Of a stretch of 64,000 nt of DNA, positions 1 through 9,778 are shown piece by piece. The notes under the pieces were generated by a model. It worked only from the letters and a program-made list of their open reading frames with translations. It did not search any database and was not told the origin of the DNA. Position numbers and translations under genes: made by a program. The stretch is from Spiroplasma sp. NBRC 100390 (GTDB taxonomy: Bacteria; Bacillota_I; Bacilli_A; Mycoplasmatales; Mycoplasmataceae). Position 1 is the stretch's first letter, and each line of letters opens with the position of its first letter. The DNA is taken from the NCBI RefSeq assembly GCF_001886495.1, contig NZ_CP018022.1:124001-188000 (forward strand), given 5' to 3'.

Positions 1-2013
1 GGAGGAATAATTCTTTTTAATTATTTACTATTAATAAATAGTTACTATACCATTTTAATTATTTTTATTCTAATTTTTATTTTAATTTGACAGCAACAAA
101 AGATTTACTTATGAGTTTTAATTTTGGCAATTATTATATCAGCAATTTTATTTTATTATTTAAAGCATCCAAATTTTTATCAAAATCAAATTGCTTCTGG
201 GCAAATTCAAAAAAAGGGGGTCGGATATTATTATTTACAAATTGGTTGAAAACAATATTTTTTAAAAACAACACTTAATTTTGAGTTGCATGACCAAGTT
301 TATTTGCAAGGATATTATTCTGCGATTACTTCATCACCTAATATTTATGAATTAAATCTTCATCATTGATTAAATGCTAACAATATTTTTTATCAGTTTA
401 ATTTAACAAAAGTAATTGAAGTTAAAACGGGAACTAGTATTCTTGCTAAGATTACAAATTTTTTTAATAATTATGATGACTTAACTAAAGACACAATTTA
501 TTTAATTTTGTTTGGTCAAAAAACAAAAACAACATTTAATTTATATAATGATTTTGTTAAAATGGGGGTCATTCATTTGCTAATTGTTTCTGGATATCAT
601 ATTAATATTTTATTTTATTTTTTAGATAGATTGTTTAAACGAATCTTTCGAAGAAAGATTTACTATTATTTTATTTATGGTTTCCTGTTTTTTTATTTGT
701 ATCTTTTGAACTATTCTTTTGCAAGTGTTAAAGTCGTTATTTTATTAACCCTTTCATTATTTAATACTCATTTTTTGCAAAAAAAATTATCATTACATCA
801 AATATGAGGACTAAATGTTTTTTTAGTTTTATTATTTTTCCCGTATAGTTTTTTGTCAAGTGGTTTTTGATACAGCTTTACCGTAACTTTATTTATTTTT
901 ACTTTTCAGACAAAAACAAAACATTATGCTTTTTATCAAAAATTATTTTATTATAATTTTATGATTTTTGTTGTATTACTTGGTTGAACAATCTATTTTA
1001 ATTATCATTTAAATTTTGCTAGCATGTTGTTTAATTTGTTATTAACACCAATTTTAGTGGTAATCTATTTACTTTCATTTTTAATTGTCTGATTGCCACC
1101 TTGTTATTTTATTTATCAATTCTTTTACTTTTTATTAAGTAACTATGTTGCTCTTTGTACAAAAATTAATTTAATGTGGAATGTCGGTGTTGTTAATATC
1201 GGTTATATTGTTTTATATTATCTTATTTTATTAAGTATTATCAATAGCATTCGATGATGAAAAAAGTTATTTACTTTTATGTTAATATTTTTTTTACTTT
1301 GTACTAGTTTTCAAAATAGTTTTTTTAGTGTTAATTATTCTATAACAATGTTAAATGTTGGTAATGGTCAGACAATTGTTCTTCAGGATCATCGAGCTTT
1401 AAAAACTGTTTTGTATGATGTTGGTGTTGGCAGGGGACGGTCAAAACAATTAGTAAGAAATTATTTAAGATGAGCAGGGATTAATTGGATTGATGCAGTT
1501 TTTATTTCGCATCAACATGATGATCATTATAATAATCTATTTGAAGTTCAAAACTATTTTTTAGTTAAGCAAATTATTCAAAATAACACTAACTTAAAAA
1601 CTATTTGATTTGGCGGAATGAAGTTTACGATTTTACATCGAAGTATTAACGATGCTGATGAGAATAATAATAGTTTAGTTGTTTTAGTTAAAATTAATAA
1701 TATTAAAATTCTATTGACAGGAGATATTAGTCAAAAAGTTGAACTTAATTTATTAAACCAAGATTTAAGTACTGTTAATTTATTACAGGTTGCCATCATG
1801 GTTCGGCAACGAGTTCTAGCTTGCCTTTTTTTACAAAGGATACAGCCAAGATTTTGTTTTATTTCCGGTGAAAAAACAAAACAACAAAAGTACCCTGCTG
1901 CAACAGTTTTAGAAAATTTACAAACTGTTAACTGTCAAATTTATTTTACTGGTGACAAACAAAATCTTCAATTTAATATTATTGGTAAACAACCAATGCT
2001 TAAATTATTTTAA
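1..2013 (+). CDS. comEC: ComEC/Rec2-like DNA uptake channel, 3' part, with two compensating frameshifts
   Basis: The frame is open from base 1, so the start lies before the window; 670 codons are visible, with many TGA = Trp. A hydrophobic multi-pass region carries the ComEC competence-domain motif HLLIVSGYHI (about 569-598), followed by more membrane segments. The C-terminal third is a metallo-beta-lactamase-like domain: MLNVGNGQTIVL, then SHQHDDH at about 1507-1527. ComEC forms the membrane channel for single-stranded DNA entry in competent bacteria. The expected HHGS motif is missing in frame but is readable in another frame at 1794-1829; one base is missing near 1793 and one T is extra in the run 1826-1832, after which the family pattern resumes in the original frame. 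The encoded protein therefore has about 12 altered residues at a metal-site motif. Family call firm; activity doubtful. Confidence 0.85.
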
Positions 2014-2091
2014 GTTGATATTTTAATTGTCTCCTTTTATGATAAGATTACTTTAACATAGTTTTAGCACATTTTAAAGGAGTTTCGGGAG

Positions 2092-3057
2092 ATGTTTTTG
2101 ATATATGGTGAAGATGCTTTTTTAATTAAAATGCAGAAAAATAAGGTTTTAAAAAAAATTAATCCAGATGATGAATATGATTTACAAGAGTATAATTATT
2201 TAGAAGATTCTTTACTAGGGATTTTAAATGATGCTAATACGATACCATTGTTTTCTGAAAAAAGAATTATCATTATTAATGATAGTTATTTTATTACTGA
2301 AGAAAAAATTAAAGCAAAGATTGATAATAAGGAACATTTAACGCATTTAATGGAATATTTGTTAACTCCGAATCCAAGTACTTTTATTATTTTTATTTGT
2401 CCAGTAAATAATATTAGTAATCGTTTAAAAATAACAAAAAAAATGTTGGAGTTAACTAGTGTTTTAAAAGCAACTAATTTATCGTATAACGAACTAACAA
2501 GATTTATTGATAATTATGTTGCCAAAAATAACGGGACAATTAAGCAAAATTTAATTAATAAAATTGTTGAATATTTGCCAAATAATTTATATATTATTAA
2601 AAATGAGCTAAAGAAATTATTGTTAATTGATAAAGTGATAACTGATGATTTAATTGAAAATAATATGACAAAATATTTGGATACTGACATTTTTAAATTA
2701 GTTGATGATTTATTAAAAAACGATTTAAATAATTTTTTAATCAATTATCATTATTTACAAGAGCGTGGACTAAGCAGTATTGCTTTGCTAGCTTTAATTA
2801 CTAATAGTGTTATTTTTACAAGAGATATTATCGTATTATCTACCTTAAAGAAAACACCATCACAAATTGCTGAAATCTTACAAATTCATCCTTTTCGGGT
2901 TAAAAAAATTGCTGAACATATGCATAATTTTAGTATTGAAAAAGCAAATAATATCATTAAGGAATTATTTTGAATTGATTATAATATAAAAAAGGGTATA
3001 ATAAGGAAAGAAATTAGTAGTGATTTGTATTTAATTAAATTATTTGATATAAATTAA
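2092..3057 (+). CDS. holA: DNA polymerase III delta subunit
   Basis: The 321-residue product opens with the HolA pattern MFLIYGEDAFLI and has the helical, Lys/Asn-rich composition of Mollicute delta subunits; length is near the usual 330-340. Delta is the clamp-loader wrench that opens the beta sliding clamp at the replication fork. TGA at 2971-2973 is read as Trp, extending the protein 28 residues to TAA at 3055. The ATG has a fair ribosome site (AAAGGAG about 12 nt upstream). In Firmicutes holA commonly follows comEC and precedes rpsT, which is the order here with one membrane protein gene inserted. Confidence 0.85.
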
Positions 3058-3086
3058 ACTATAGCAAAGAAAGACGAGGGAAACAA

Positions 3087-4571
3087 ATGAAAGAAAATAA
3101 ATTATATGCTCATATAGTTTATACATTATACAATACATTTAATGATGATAATATAAAGGCGCAAGTAATCGTTAATCCAGATTTTAAAAAATTAGTAATT
3201 CAGCAAATTTGTAATCTATTAACACTAGAGAAAGAATTTAATGCAAATTTAAATGATAATAAGTTTACCCTTTCATTTGCACAAGTCTTAGCCGATATTA
3301 CCAATGAATCAGAAACAATTGAGAAAGTTGATGGTGCTACTTTTAACACATTAGATGAAGAATATGTTGAGTTTGTTCAATATATTGTTCAAAATTTTGA
3401 AATTGAAAAAAGTTATATTACTAGAGAAAATGTTATCACAAATGAATTAATTGATGCAACAGCTGATTTTACTGACGAAAAAGCAATTGAAAATGCACAG
3501 GATAAATTAAAAATTAAATCTAATGAAAAAGAATTAGCTGAATTACATGATCAAACCGGGCCAACGGTTGGTAGCACAAGTGCAATGGGAGGTATGGGTG
3601 CTAATTTTCCTGATCCAAATAATTTTGATATGTCGCAGATGATGCAACAAATGGCTAATATGCCAGTTCCGCCGCGATTGGATCCTCGCTTTTATTTTTA
3701 TACTTCAAAACCAAAATATATGCCACTTTTGAAAAAAATTGTTGCTGGTGTTGTGATTTTAGCTTCGCTTTTATTAGTAATTTTGTGATTTTTAACTTCT
3801 TATTTAAATATTCATTTAAATACAAAAGTAATTGTTTATACACTTCCAGGAACAAATTCTGGAATTATTGTTGGTGGAGGAGCAGATACTGCTTTACATA
3901 ATGGAAATAATAATTTTAGTAAGGAAGCATTTCCTTTTGGTTCACAGTACAACTTTTCCATAATGCAGTCCGCAGGTTTACAAACATTTTCTGGTATCTT
4001 ATCAATTTTACCGGGAATTTTCTTGGGTTATGAATTACTAGGAAAAAAACGTTTTAAACGAGATAATTATGTTGTTCGTTTTTGACCAGTTGTGTTATCA
4101 ATCGTCATTTTATTATATTCTGCATTATCATTAATCCAAGTTTTGTTACCAAATATGGTTGAAAAATATTTTAATAAAATTTCAGTTCCTAACAATGGGG
4201 TAATTGTTAAAAATGACCCCGGATTAGCAATCACTGGTGGGTTATTATTACCAGATTCTGATTTGGCTGAAACAATTAAGAGTTTAATAAATGAGGTGTA
4301 TAATAATACAACATATCAAATTTTACGAATTTTTACAGTTATTTCAATGATTATTGGTTTGATTGCAGGAATTCTGGTTGTTATTTTAGCTGTTTTAGCA
4401 CCAAAAGTAGATCGTAATAAATTGATTCGTGCCAATACTGAGTATCAAAAAGCAGTAACAGCAATGATGAGTGGTCAAAAATACGAGATGGATCCAACTC
4501 TTTTTGATGATGAATTTAAGGATGATAATGTTTTTGAAAAAGATGATTCAGACGGGAAGAAAGATAATTAA
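3087..4571 (+). CDS. Hypothetical membrane protein
   Basis: 494 residues, intact when TGA at 3786 and 4083 are Trp. I do not recognise a family. The first ~200 residues are acidic and soluble, ending in a Gly/Met/Pro-rich stretch (about 3577-3680). Hydrophobic segments follow at about 3735-3795, 3990-4030, 4095-4150 and 4320-4410, and the C-terminus is charged and Asp-rich. The start has GAGG about 10 nt upstream. It lies 29 nt after holA and probably shares its transcript; a perfect palindrome separates it from convergent rpsT. Its position between holA and rpsT hints at a lineage-specific insertion in a conserved neighbourhood. Confidence 0.75.
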
Positions 4572-4616
4572 AAATAAAAAGTTTTCATAATTAATTATGA
4601 AAACTTTTTATTTTTA
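4571..4616. terminator. Bidirectional terminator, perfect 46-nt palindrome
   Basis: Two 23-nt arms are exact reverse complements (centre between 4593 and 4594). It carries A-runs on the left and T-runs on the right and sits between the convergent membrane protein gene and rpsT, so it can terminate both transcripts. Confidence 0.85.
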
Positions 4617-4648
4617 ATACTGTTGTCTTCTTTAAAAAGGATATGTGA

Positions 4649-4900
4649 TTAATTTGCTTTAAGCATTAATTTACTTTTAACACGAGCGGCTTTATTAGTA
4701 TGATAAATTCCTTTAGTAACTGCTTTATCCACTAAACTAACTGCTGTGTTAACTAGTTCTGTTGCGTTTGCTTCATTTGTATTAATTGCAATCTCTGCTT
4801 TTTTGATTGCGGTTTTTACTGAAGATTTAAAAGATTTATTTGCTAAATTAGCTTTCGCATTTGTTTTTACTCTTTTAATTTGTGATTTAATATTAGCCAT
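4649..4900 (-). CDS. rpsT: 30S ribosomal protein S20
   Basis: 83 residues, Lys/Ala-rich, with the family opening MANIKSQIKRVKTNAKAN and a C-terminal stretch KGIYHTNKAARVKSKL. S20 binds 16S rRNA in the body of the small subunit. On the minus strand the ATG is preceded by GGAG at a good distance (the CTCC at about 4909). It is transcribed alone, convergent with the upstream membrane protein gene, with a palindromic terminator between them. No TGA codons are used. Length is typical for the family. Confidence 0.95.
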   Translation of the reverse strand: MANIKSQIKRVKTNAKANLANKSFKSSVKTAIKKAEIAINTNEANATELVNTAVSLVDKAVTKGIYHTNKAARVKSKLMLKAN

Positions 4901-5042
4901 GTTAGGTCTCCTTTCATTTTTTAAGACACAAAGGAATTATAGCAAATAGATAAAAAGGTGTAAAGAAAAGTAATGCTTTTTCTCGATATTTTATAATTTT
5001 TTCTTAATTATATGTATAATAGAAGTAATAGGAGCAAGAAAT

Positions 5043-5330
5043 ATGGGTTATTATTATCAACATAAACTTGGCTTTTCTTTTCATTGTTTACAACGAATTC
5101 GTGAGCGAATTCCACTTTTTAAAGAAGAAAATGATTGGGTTATTAAAGAAAAAATTATTAAAATGATTGACAATTCTTCTGAACGAATTGAAACAAGGCA
5201 TAATTTATATATTAAGTTAGATGATTTAGAGGGTAATTTGTATGTTGTTGTTGAAAAACAACACCGTTTAATTGTGACCGTGACACCAATGAGTCCAAAT
5301 AAATTGCTTGATGTTATTACAAAAAATTAG
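5043..5330 (+). CDS. Hypothetical protein, 95 aa
   Basis: Small soluble protein with good coding character: ribosome site AGGAG 8 nt before ATG and a TATAAT at 5015-5020. The pattern FSFHCLQRIRERI near the N-terminus followed by a helix and two predicted beta strands loosely recalls small DUF4258/RelE-like folds, but I cannot assign a family. It uses TGG (Trp 37, at about 5148-5150), no TGA. It stands alone between divergent rpsT and rpiB, with its own apparent promoter. Function unknown. Confidence 0.65.
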   Translation: MGYYYQHKLGFSFHCLQRIRERIPLFKEENDWVIKEKIIKMIDNSSERIETRHNLYIKLDDLEGNLYVVVEKQHRLIVTVTPMSPNKLLDVITKN

Positions 5331-5344
5331 GTTCTAAATTCTCT

Positions 5345-5373
5345 TTGTGAGCAAGATGTGTTATAGTTAAAAT
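5345..5373 (+). promoter_or_regulatory. Promoter for rpiB
   Basis: TTGTGA (5345-5350), 17-nt spacer, TAAAAT (5368-5373), 24 nt before the rpiB ATG. Matches the sigma-70 consensus layout; not tested. Confidence 0.55.
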
Positions 5374-5396
5374 ATAGGCAAAGGAGAAAAGAAACT

Positions 5397-5828
5397 ATGA
5401 AAGTTTTTATTGGAAATGATCATACTGGTGTTGAAATGAAAAACGTAATTGTTGAGTACTTAAAAGCTCAAGGACATCAGGTTATTAATTTGGGAACAGA
5501 TAGTGATGTAGCAGTTGATTATCCAGACTTGGGTCAGGCAGTTGGCGAGAAAGTGATGCAAGAAAAAGATAGTTTTGGTATAGTTATTTGTGGAACGGGA
5601 ATTGGAATTTCAATTGCAGCGAACAAAGTAAAAGGGGTAAGGGCAGCATTGTGTAATGAAACAATTTTGGCTAAATTAGCACGTGAACACAATAATGCAA
5701 ATGTTTTAGCGTTGGGTGCCCGTATGATTGCTAATCAAAATGCAACTTGAATTGTTGAAACATTTTTAAATACTACTTTTGATGCGGGACGTCATGCGTT
5801 TCGTGTTGATAAACTTAATAAATTGTAA
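5397..5828 (+). CDS. rpiB: Ribose-5-phosphate isomerase B
   Basis: 143 residues, the usual RpiB length, intact with TGA at 5748 as Trp. N-terminal GNDHTGVEMK is the substrate phosphate-binding segment, and ICGTGIGISIAANKVKG holds the catalytic cysteine and the anion loop. It interconverts ribose-5-phosphate and ribulose-5-phosphate (or allose-6-phosphate in some relatives) in the cytoplasm, feeding the non-oxidative pentose phosphate route and, with prs downstream, PRPP synthesis. AAAGGAG lies 8 nt before ATG. A clear -35/-10 pair precedes it. The next gene begins 8 nt after the stop. Confidence 0.92.
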
Positions 5829-5836
5829 TTATTTTT

Positions 5837-7333
5837 ATGAATAATTGAGATAGTTTACTTTTGTATCCTTTTTTAACGATATTAGTAATGGTTAGTTATG
5901 TTATTGGGTTGGTTAAAAAAGGAGCAAAATATTTTTGACAATGAGCTTTTATTGTTCAACATTTTTGTTTTTGATTAGCTTTATCATGTGCGTTAACTTT
6001 AAATTATAATTTTATTATTTTTGATTTTACAAAAAATATTACTTCAATTGCAATTTTGTTTGCAGTTAGTACTTCGTTTTATGCGGCAGTTTTTTTTATC
6101 CCGGGAGCCTGAATCACTGCTTTGGTTCGTAGTCGAAAACTCTGATTATGGATTTCATATGGATTAATGTTTTTGGGAATTTTATTAGTTTTAATCTTGC
6201 CACGGAATTGAGAAGCAATGATTGCTTGTACACTTGCGTTTGGCTTTGGTGTTTCAACCAATTCAATATGATATTTAACCTTTAATGAAGTTTATTTATT
6301 TCGAACTAATCCATTTTTAACAATTGCTTTAAACTTGCCGGTTGTATTGTTAGCTAATATGGCAGGAGCAAATTTTTTAATGTTTGTAAAAAATTTTAGT
6401 CAAAATCCTTTAACGCTGCATTATGTTATCTTTGGTACTATTTTTAGTTTATTAATATTTGCAATGATCTTTTGCTTTTATTTACCAGAAATTAAAAGTA
6501 ATGTTGGTGCTTTTCAACCACCAGTGTTAAAACAACTTAGTAGGTTTTCGTGATGAAAAGTTATTATTATTTTTGTTTTGTTATTTTTTGTAACAATTTT
6601 AAGAGAACTGAGTCAAGGTGATTTTTTAAACTTATTATTAGCCCAAGAAACTTGAGTCAAGTATCATAACAAAACAATTGTCGAACAATATATTCATTCG
6701 GTACAAGAAATTTGATGAATTGCACAAATTATTGGTACAGTATTAATTTATCATTTTTTTGTTAAGAAGGTAGGAATTAAAAAATCGTTAATACTAGCAT
6801 TTGCTGTATGAGGAGGATATTTTATTTTAACAGCAACAATTTCGGTCCCAGAAGTTTTATTAGGATTACAACTTTTAAATGGTTTTGCTTTAGGAATATT
6901 ATTTGGTGTCTTGTTTTCATTAGCAATTATGTGAAATTATCGTATTCAAAATCGTCCGGTAACTGGTTGCTTTTCTGCCCTAAATTCTTTAATGACTTTT
7001 TTAGTTCAGTTTTTAATTCGTGTATTTGCTAATAATCATCTTGGTATTTTTAATAATTTAGAGTTAAATTGAAATTTACCATTTGTTGAAAATGATGCGT
7101 TTTTAAAAACATTAAAAACAACGCTTTTATTCTTATATTTAGGATGTGCCATTAGTTCCTTTGGGTTAATCATTCTTGTTTGCTTTACTGCTAAATTTAT
7201 TAGTGGTGAGTACTATTATCCAAAACAAGTGGAAGAAAAAATGGTTGAATTAGTAGGAATGGTTGTTCCACAGCAGGTTGATCAAAAAATTGTTTTACAA
7301 GAATATTTGCGAATAAAAAAAGAAGTTACATAA
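5837..7333 (+). CDS. MFS-like multi-pass transporter
   Basis: 498 residues, read through about 17 TGA Trp codons from ATG at 5837 to TAA at 7331. About 12 hydrophobic segments fill the sequence, split by a hydrophilic middle near 6495-6545, as expected for a major facilitator. I see no motif that fixes a substrate; APC or other secondary carriers remain possible. It starts only 8 nt after rpiB with no visible Shine-Dalgarno, so it is probably translated by coupling. Its 3' end overlaps the convergent nifU-like gene by 8 nt. Confidence 0.65.
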
Positions 7334-7553
7334 TAACTTCTACTGCTTTAATGTCGGGCATTTCTTGTTTAACAATTTGTTCAACACCATCTTTAATTGT
7401 TGAATCAATTAATCCACAGCCAACACACGCCCCAGCTAATCGAACATAAACAACATTATCTTTAACTTCAACAAATTCAATATCTCCACCATCTTGGTTA
7501 ATATAGGGACGAAGATTATCGATAATATCTTTTGCTTGATTTGTTTGTGTCAT
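7326..7553 (-). CDS. NifU C-terminal-domain (Nfu-type) Fe-S scaffold
   Basis: 75 residues consisting of a single NifU C-terminal domain: DNLRPYINQDGGDIEFVEV then GACVGCGLIDSTIKDGVEQI, which holds the CxxC that binds a [4Fe-4S] cluster between two monomers. Family members carry clusters to apoproteins. The length matches stand-alone Nfu proteins of Firmicutes (YutI type). It is alone on the minus strand; no suf or isc gene is nearby. Its last 8 bases overlap the convergent transporter gene. Confidence 0.88.
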   Translation of the reverse strand: MTQTNQAKDIIDNLRPYINQDGGDIEFVEVKDNVVYVRLAGACVGCGLIDSTIKDGVEQIVKQEMPDIKAVEVIM

Positions 7554-7690
7554 TTTATCACCTTCATTATTTATTATATCATTATTATTTTCTAATAAAA
7601 GATTGTTTAATTCATTATGGATAAGTATATAATATAATTAAGGATTCAATTTGAATTTTTATCTCATACCAAAATTTTATAGGAGGACTA

Positions 7691-8719
7691 ATGGAAGAAA
7701 AAAGTTTTAGTATATATGGTCTGTCTGCTGGAGTTAAGTTAGCAGATGAAATTTGTAATATGTTAGGTGTTGTAAGAGAGGAAATGGAAACTGTTCGTTT
7801 TGCTGATGGAGAAATTCTAGTACGAGCAATGAATTCCGTTCGTGGTAAAGATGTTTACATTATTCAATCAACATCATGGCCAGTTAATGAAAATTTAATG
7901 GAGTTATTAATTGCAATTGATGCTTTAAAACGTGGAAGTGCACAAAGTATTAATGTAATTATTCCTTATTTTGGTTATGCGCGACAAGACCGTAAAGCGC
8001 GTGGCCGTCAACCAATTACTTGTAAATTAGTTGCTAATATGTTAACAACGGCGGGAGCAACAAGAGTGATGACTGTTGATTTACATTCACCACAATCAAT
8101 GGGATTTTTTGATGTTCCTGTTGATGATCTACGATCAACACAAGAATTAGTAAAAACAATCATTCGTGAAATTGAAAAAAATCATATTACTGAAGAAGTA
8201 ACTATTGTTTCACCAGATCATGGTGGATTAGTTCGCGCTCGTGATGTTGCTAATCGTTTAGGAAGTTTAGCGGGGAATATTGCGGTAATCGATAAACGTC
8301 GACCAAAACCAAATGTTAGTGAAGTTCAATTTGTTTTAGGAGATGTTAAAGATCGGATTTGTTTTATTGTTGATGATATGATTGATACGGCAGGAACAAT
8401 TTGCAATGCCGCTAAAGCTTTAAAACAAAATGGTGCAAAAGAAGTATATTTATTAGCTTGTCATGGTGTTTTTTCACCACCAGCAAAAGAACGGCTAACT
8501 GAAATCATTAATGATGGGACTGTTAAAAAAGTCATTGTTACTAATACCATTGATATTAATGAAGAACGTTTATTTGATGGGTTAGAAGTTATTTCAATTG
8601 CTGATTTAATTTCACAAATGATTAGAGCAATGATTGAAAAACGTAGTTTATCTGATGTTTATCTAAAATGTAATGAAAAAATTAAAAAATTAGTAGAAAA
8701 AATTAAAGGAATAAAATAG
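7691..8719 (+). CDS. prs: Ribose-phosphate pyrophosphokinase
   Basis: 342 residues with no TGA. FADGEILVR, PYFGYARQDRKARGRQP (ATP/ribose-phosphate site), DLHSPQSMGFF and the PRPP loop FIVDDMIDTAGT are all present. The enzyme makes PRPP from ATP and ribose-5-phosphate for nucleotide synthesis and salvage, so it links to RpiB upstream. AGGAGG lies 4 nt before ATG. TATAAT-like hexamers at 7628-7638 probably mark the promoter. A strong hairpin terminator follows. Slightly longer than the usual ~317 residues at the C-terminus, with a Lys-rich tail. Confidence 0.96.
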   Translation: MEEKSFSIYGLSAGVKLADEICNMLGVVREEMETVRFADGEILVRAMNSVRGKDVYIIQSTSWPVNENLMELLIAIDALKRGSAQSINVIIPYFGYARQDRKARGRQPITCKLVANMLTTAGATRVMTVDLHSPQSMGFFDVPVDDLRSTQELVKTIIREIEKNHITEEVTIVSPDHGGLVRARDVANRLGSLAGNIAVIDKRRPKPNVSEVQFVLGDVKDRICFIVDDMIDTAGTICNAAKALKQNGAKEVYLLACHGVFSPPAKERLTEIINDGTVKKVIVTNTIDINEERLFDGLEVISIADLISQMIRAMIEKRSLSDVYLKCNEKIKKLVEKIKGIK

Positions 8720-8766
8720 TGGTCATTTAATATATTAAGTAAAAATAACATACTAAAATAGTTATT

Positions 8767-8808
8767 AAAAAGTTTGAGTTGTATTAAAAAATAGAACTCA
8801 AACTTTTT
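8767..8808 (+). terminator. Rho-independent terminator of prs
   Basis: 14-nt perfect stem (8767-8780 with 8795-8808), 14-nt loop and T-run. A second small hairpin (8820-8826 with 8834-8840) lies just beyond and could serve the convergent gene. Confidence 0.8.
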
Positions 8809-8848
8809 AATTTTAAAATAGTAGTTTTTAAACAACTACTATATATTG

Positions 8849-9499
8849 TTATTTTACTTTATTTCAAGTTTTATAATTTGTTTTAGCTAAAGATCATAGT
8901 GTTGCCCGACTATATTGTCGAACATACCCAGGATCATAGTCGAAGAAGGGGCTGTTTTTCGTAATTTGATATTTTTTATTGTTGACTGGTTGTTCTATTT
9001 TAATTTCCTTCTTTTCTAAACTAGTTTTTTTTGTTTTGCTAGTTTCGTTTTTGACTGTTCGTTTTATTTCTTTTTTAATTGGTATTTGATAAATATTTTC
9101 TTGTTTTGGGATTGTTCGACCCGCGTAATTAGTTTTCTTAATTTTCTGCGTAATTCGTTTATGTTTATGTTCATTAATATATTCTAATTGTGAAGGGTGC
9201 TTAACATGTTGTCGTTTAATTGCAACAATTTCTTCTTCTTTATTATTGATTTTACTGTTCGGAGTTTTCTTTTTTGCTTTTGATGATATTAAAGTTTGCT
9301 CTGGAGTTAAATTTTTTGTAATTGACAAAAGCAATTGTTTTTGGTCTTGTGTTAGGCCTTTCTTAAAAAGCAATAGTCTTTCAATTGTTGGTGTATTTAA
9401 ACGCATTGCTAATAATTCATTTAAAATTTTTTGGTTTTCTACAGTATATTTTTTTTGTTGTGATAGGGTTGAAGTGGTTGTTAATTTGTTTGTACTCAT
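8849..9499 (-). CDS. Hypothetical Lys/Thr-rich basic protein
   Basis: 216 residues if started at the inner ATG (9499), which has AGGA 5 nt upstream; an ATG at 9511 would add four residues. Two TGA codons (8894, 8852 region) are Trp. I recognise no domain. The N-terminal third (about residues 15-75) is helical and Leu-rich; the rest is strongly basic, with repeated Lys-Lys, Thr-Lys and Ile-Lys runs, ending in an aromatic stretch NSPFFDYDPGYVRQYSRATL. No signal peptide or membrane segment. Basic low-complexity proteins can bind nucleic acids or the cytoskeleton, but that is a guess. Confidence 0.65.
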
Positions 9500-9710
9500 T
9501 TTGTTCCTCATTTTTTACATATATTTTTACAATACCATATTTTTTAATAATCTGGTCGTATTTATAATAATTTTTTTAAAATAGTTTTTAAATGTAATTA
9601 TATTTAACAATGTCAAAAAATAGAATTTATTTATAAATTTTAAAAAAATAAAAGAATGATTCCTTGCAATTTGTTTTTATATCGTGTATCATTTTAGCCA
9701 ATTTTTTATA

Positions 9711-9739
9711 TTGATTAATAACCCTTTTTATGTTATGAT
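9711..9739 (+). promoter_or_regulatory. Promoter for the YhgE/Pip operon
   Basis: TTGATT (9711-9716), 17-nt spacer, TATGAT (9734-9739) preceded by TGT (extended -10), 40 nt before the ATG at 9779. Confidence 0.55.
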
Positions 9740-9778
9740 TTATTAATGAGTGTAATTATTTAAAGGGGTTATTTTAAC

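Noticed and set aside
4746-4949. Open frame on the plus strand across rpsT
   Set aside because: Antisense shadow of rpsT; no ribosome site and the rpsT product is unmistakable.
9246-9584. Plus-strand open frames rich in Phe/Ile opposite the Lys-rich hypothetical gene
   Set aside because: Low-complexity antisense of a Lys-rich gene; no start signals and no domain.
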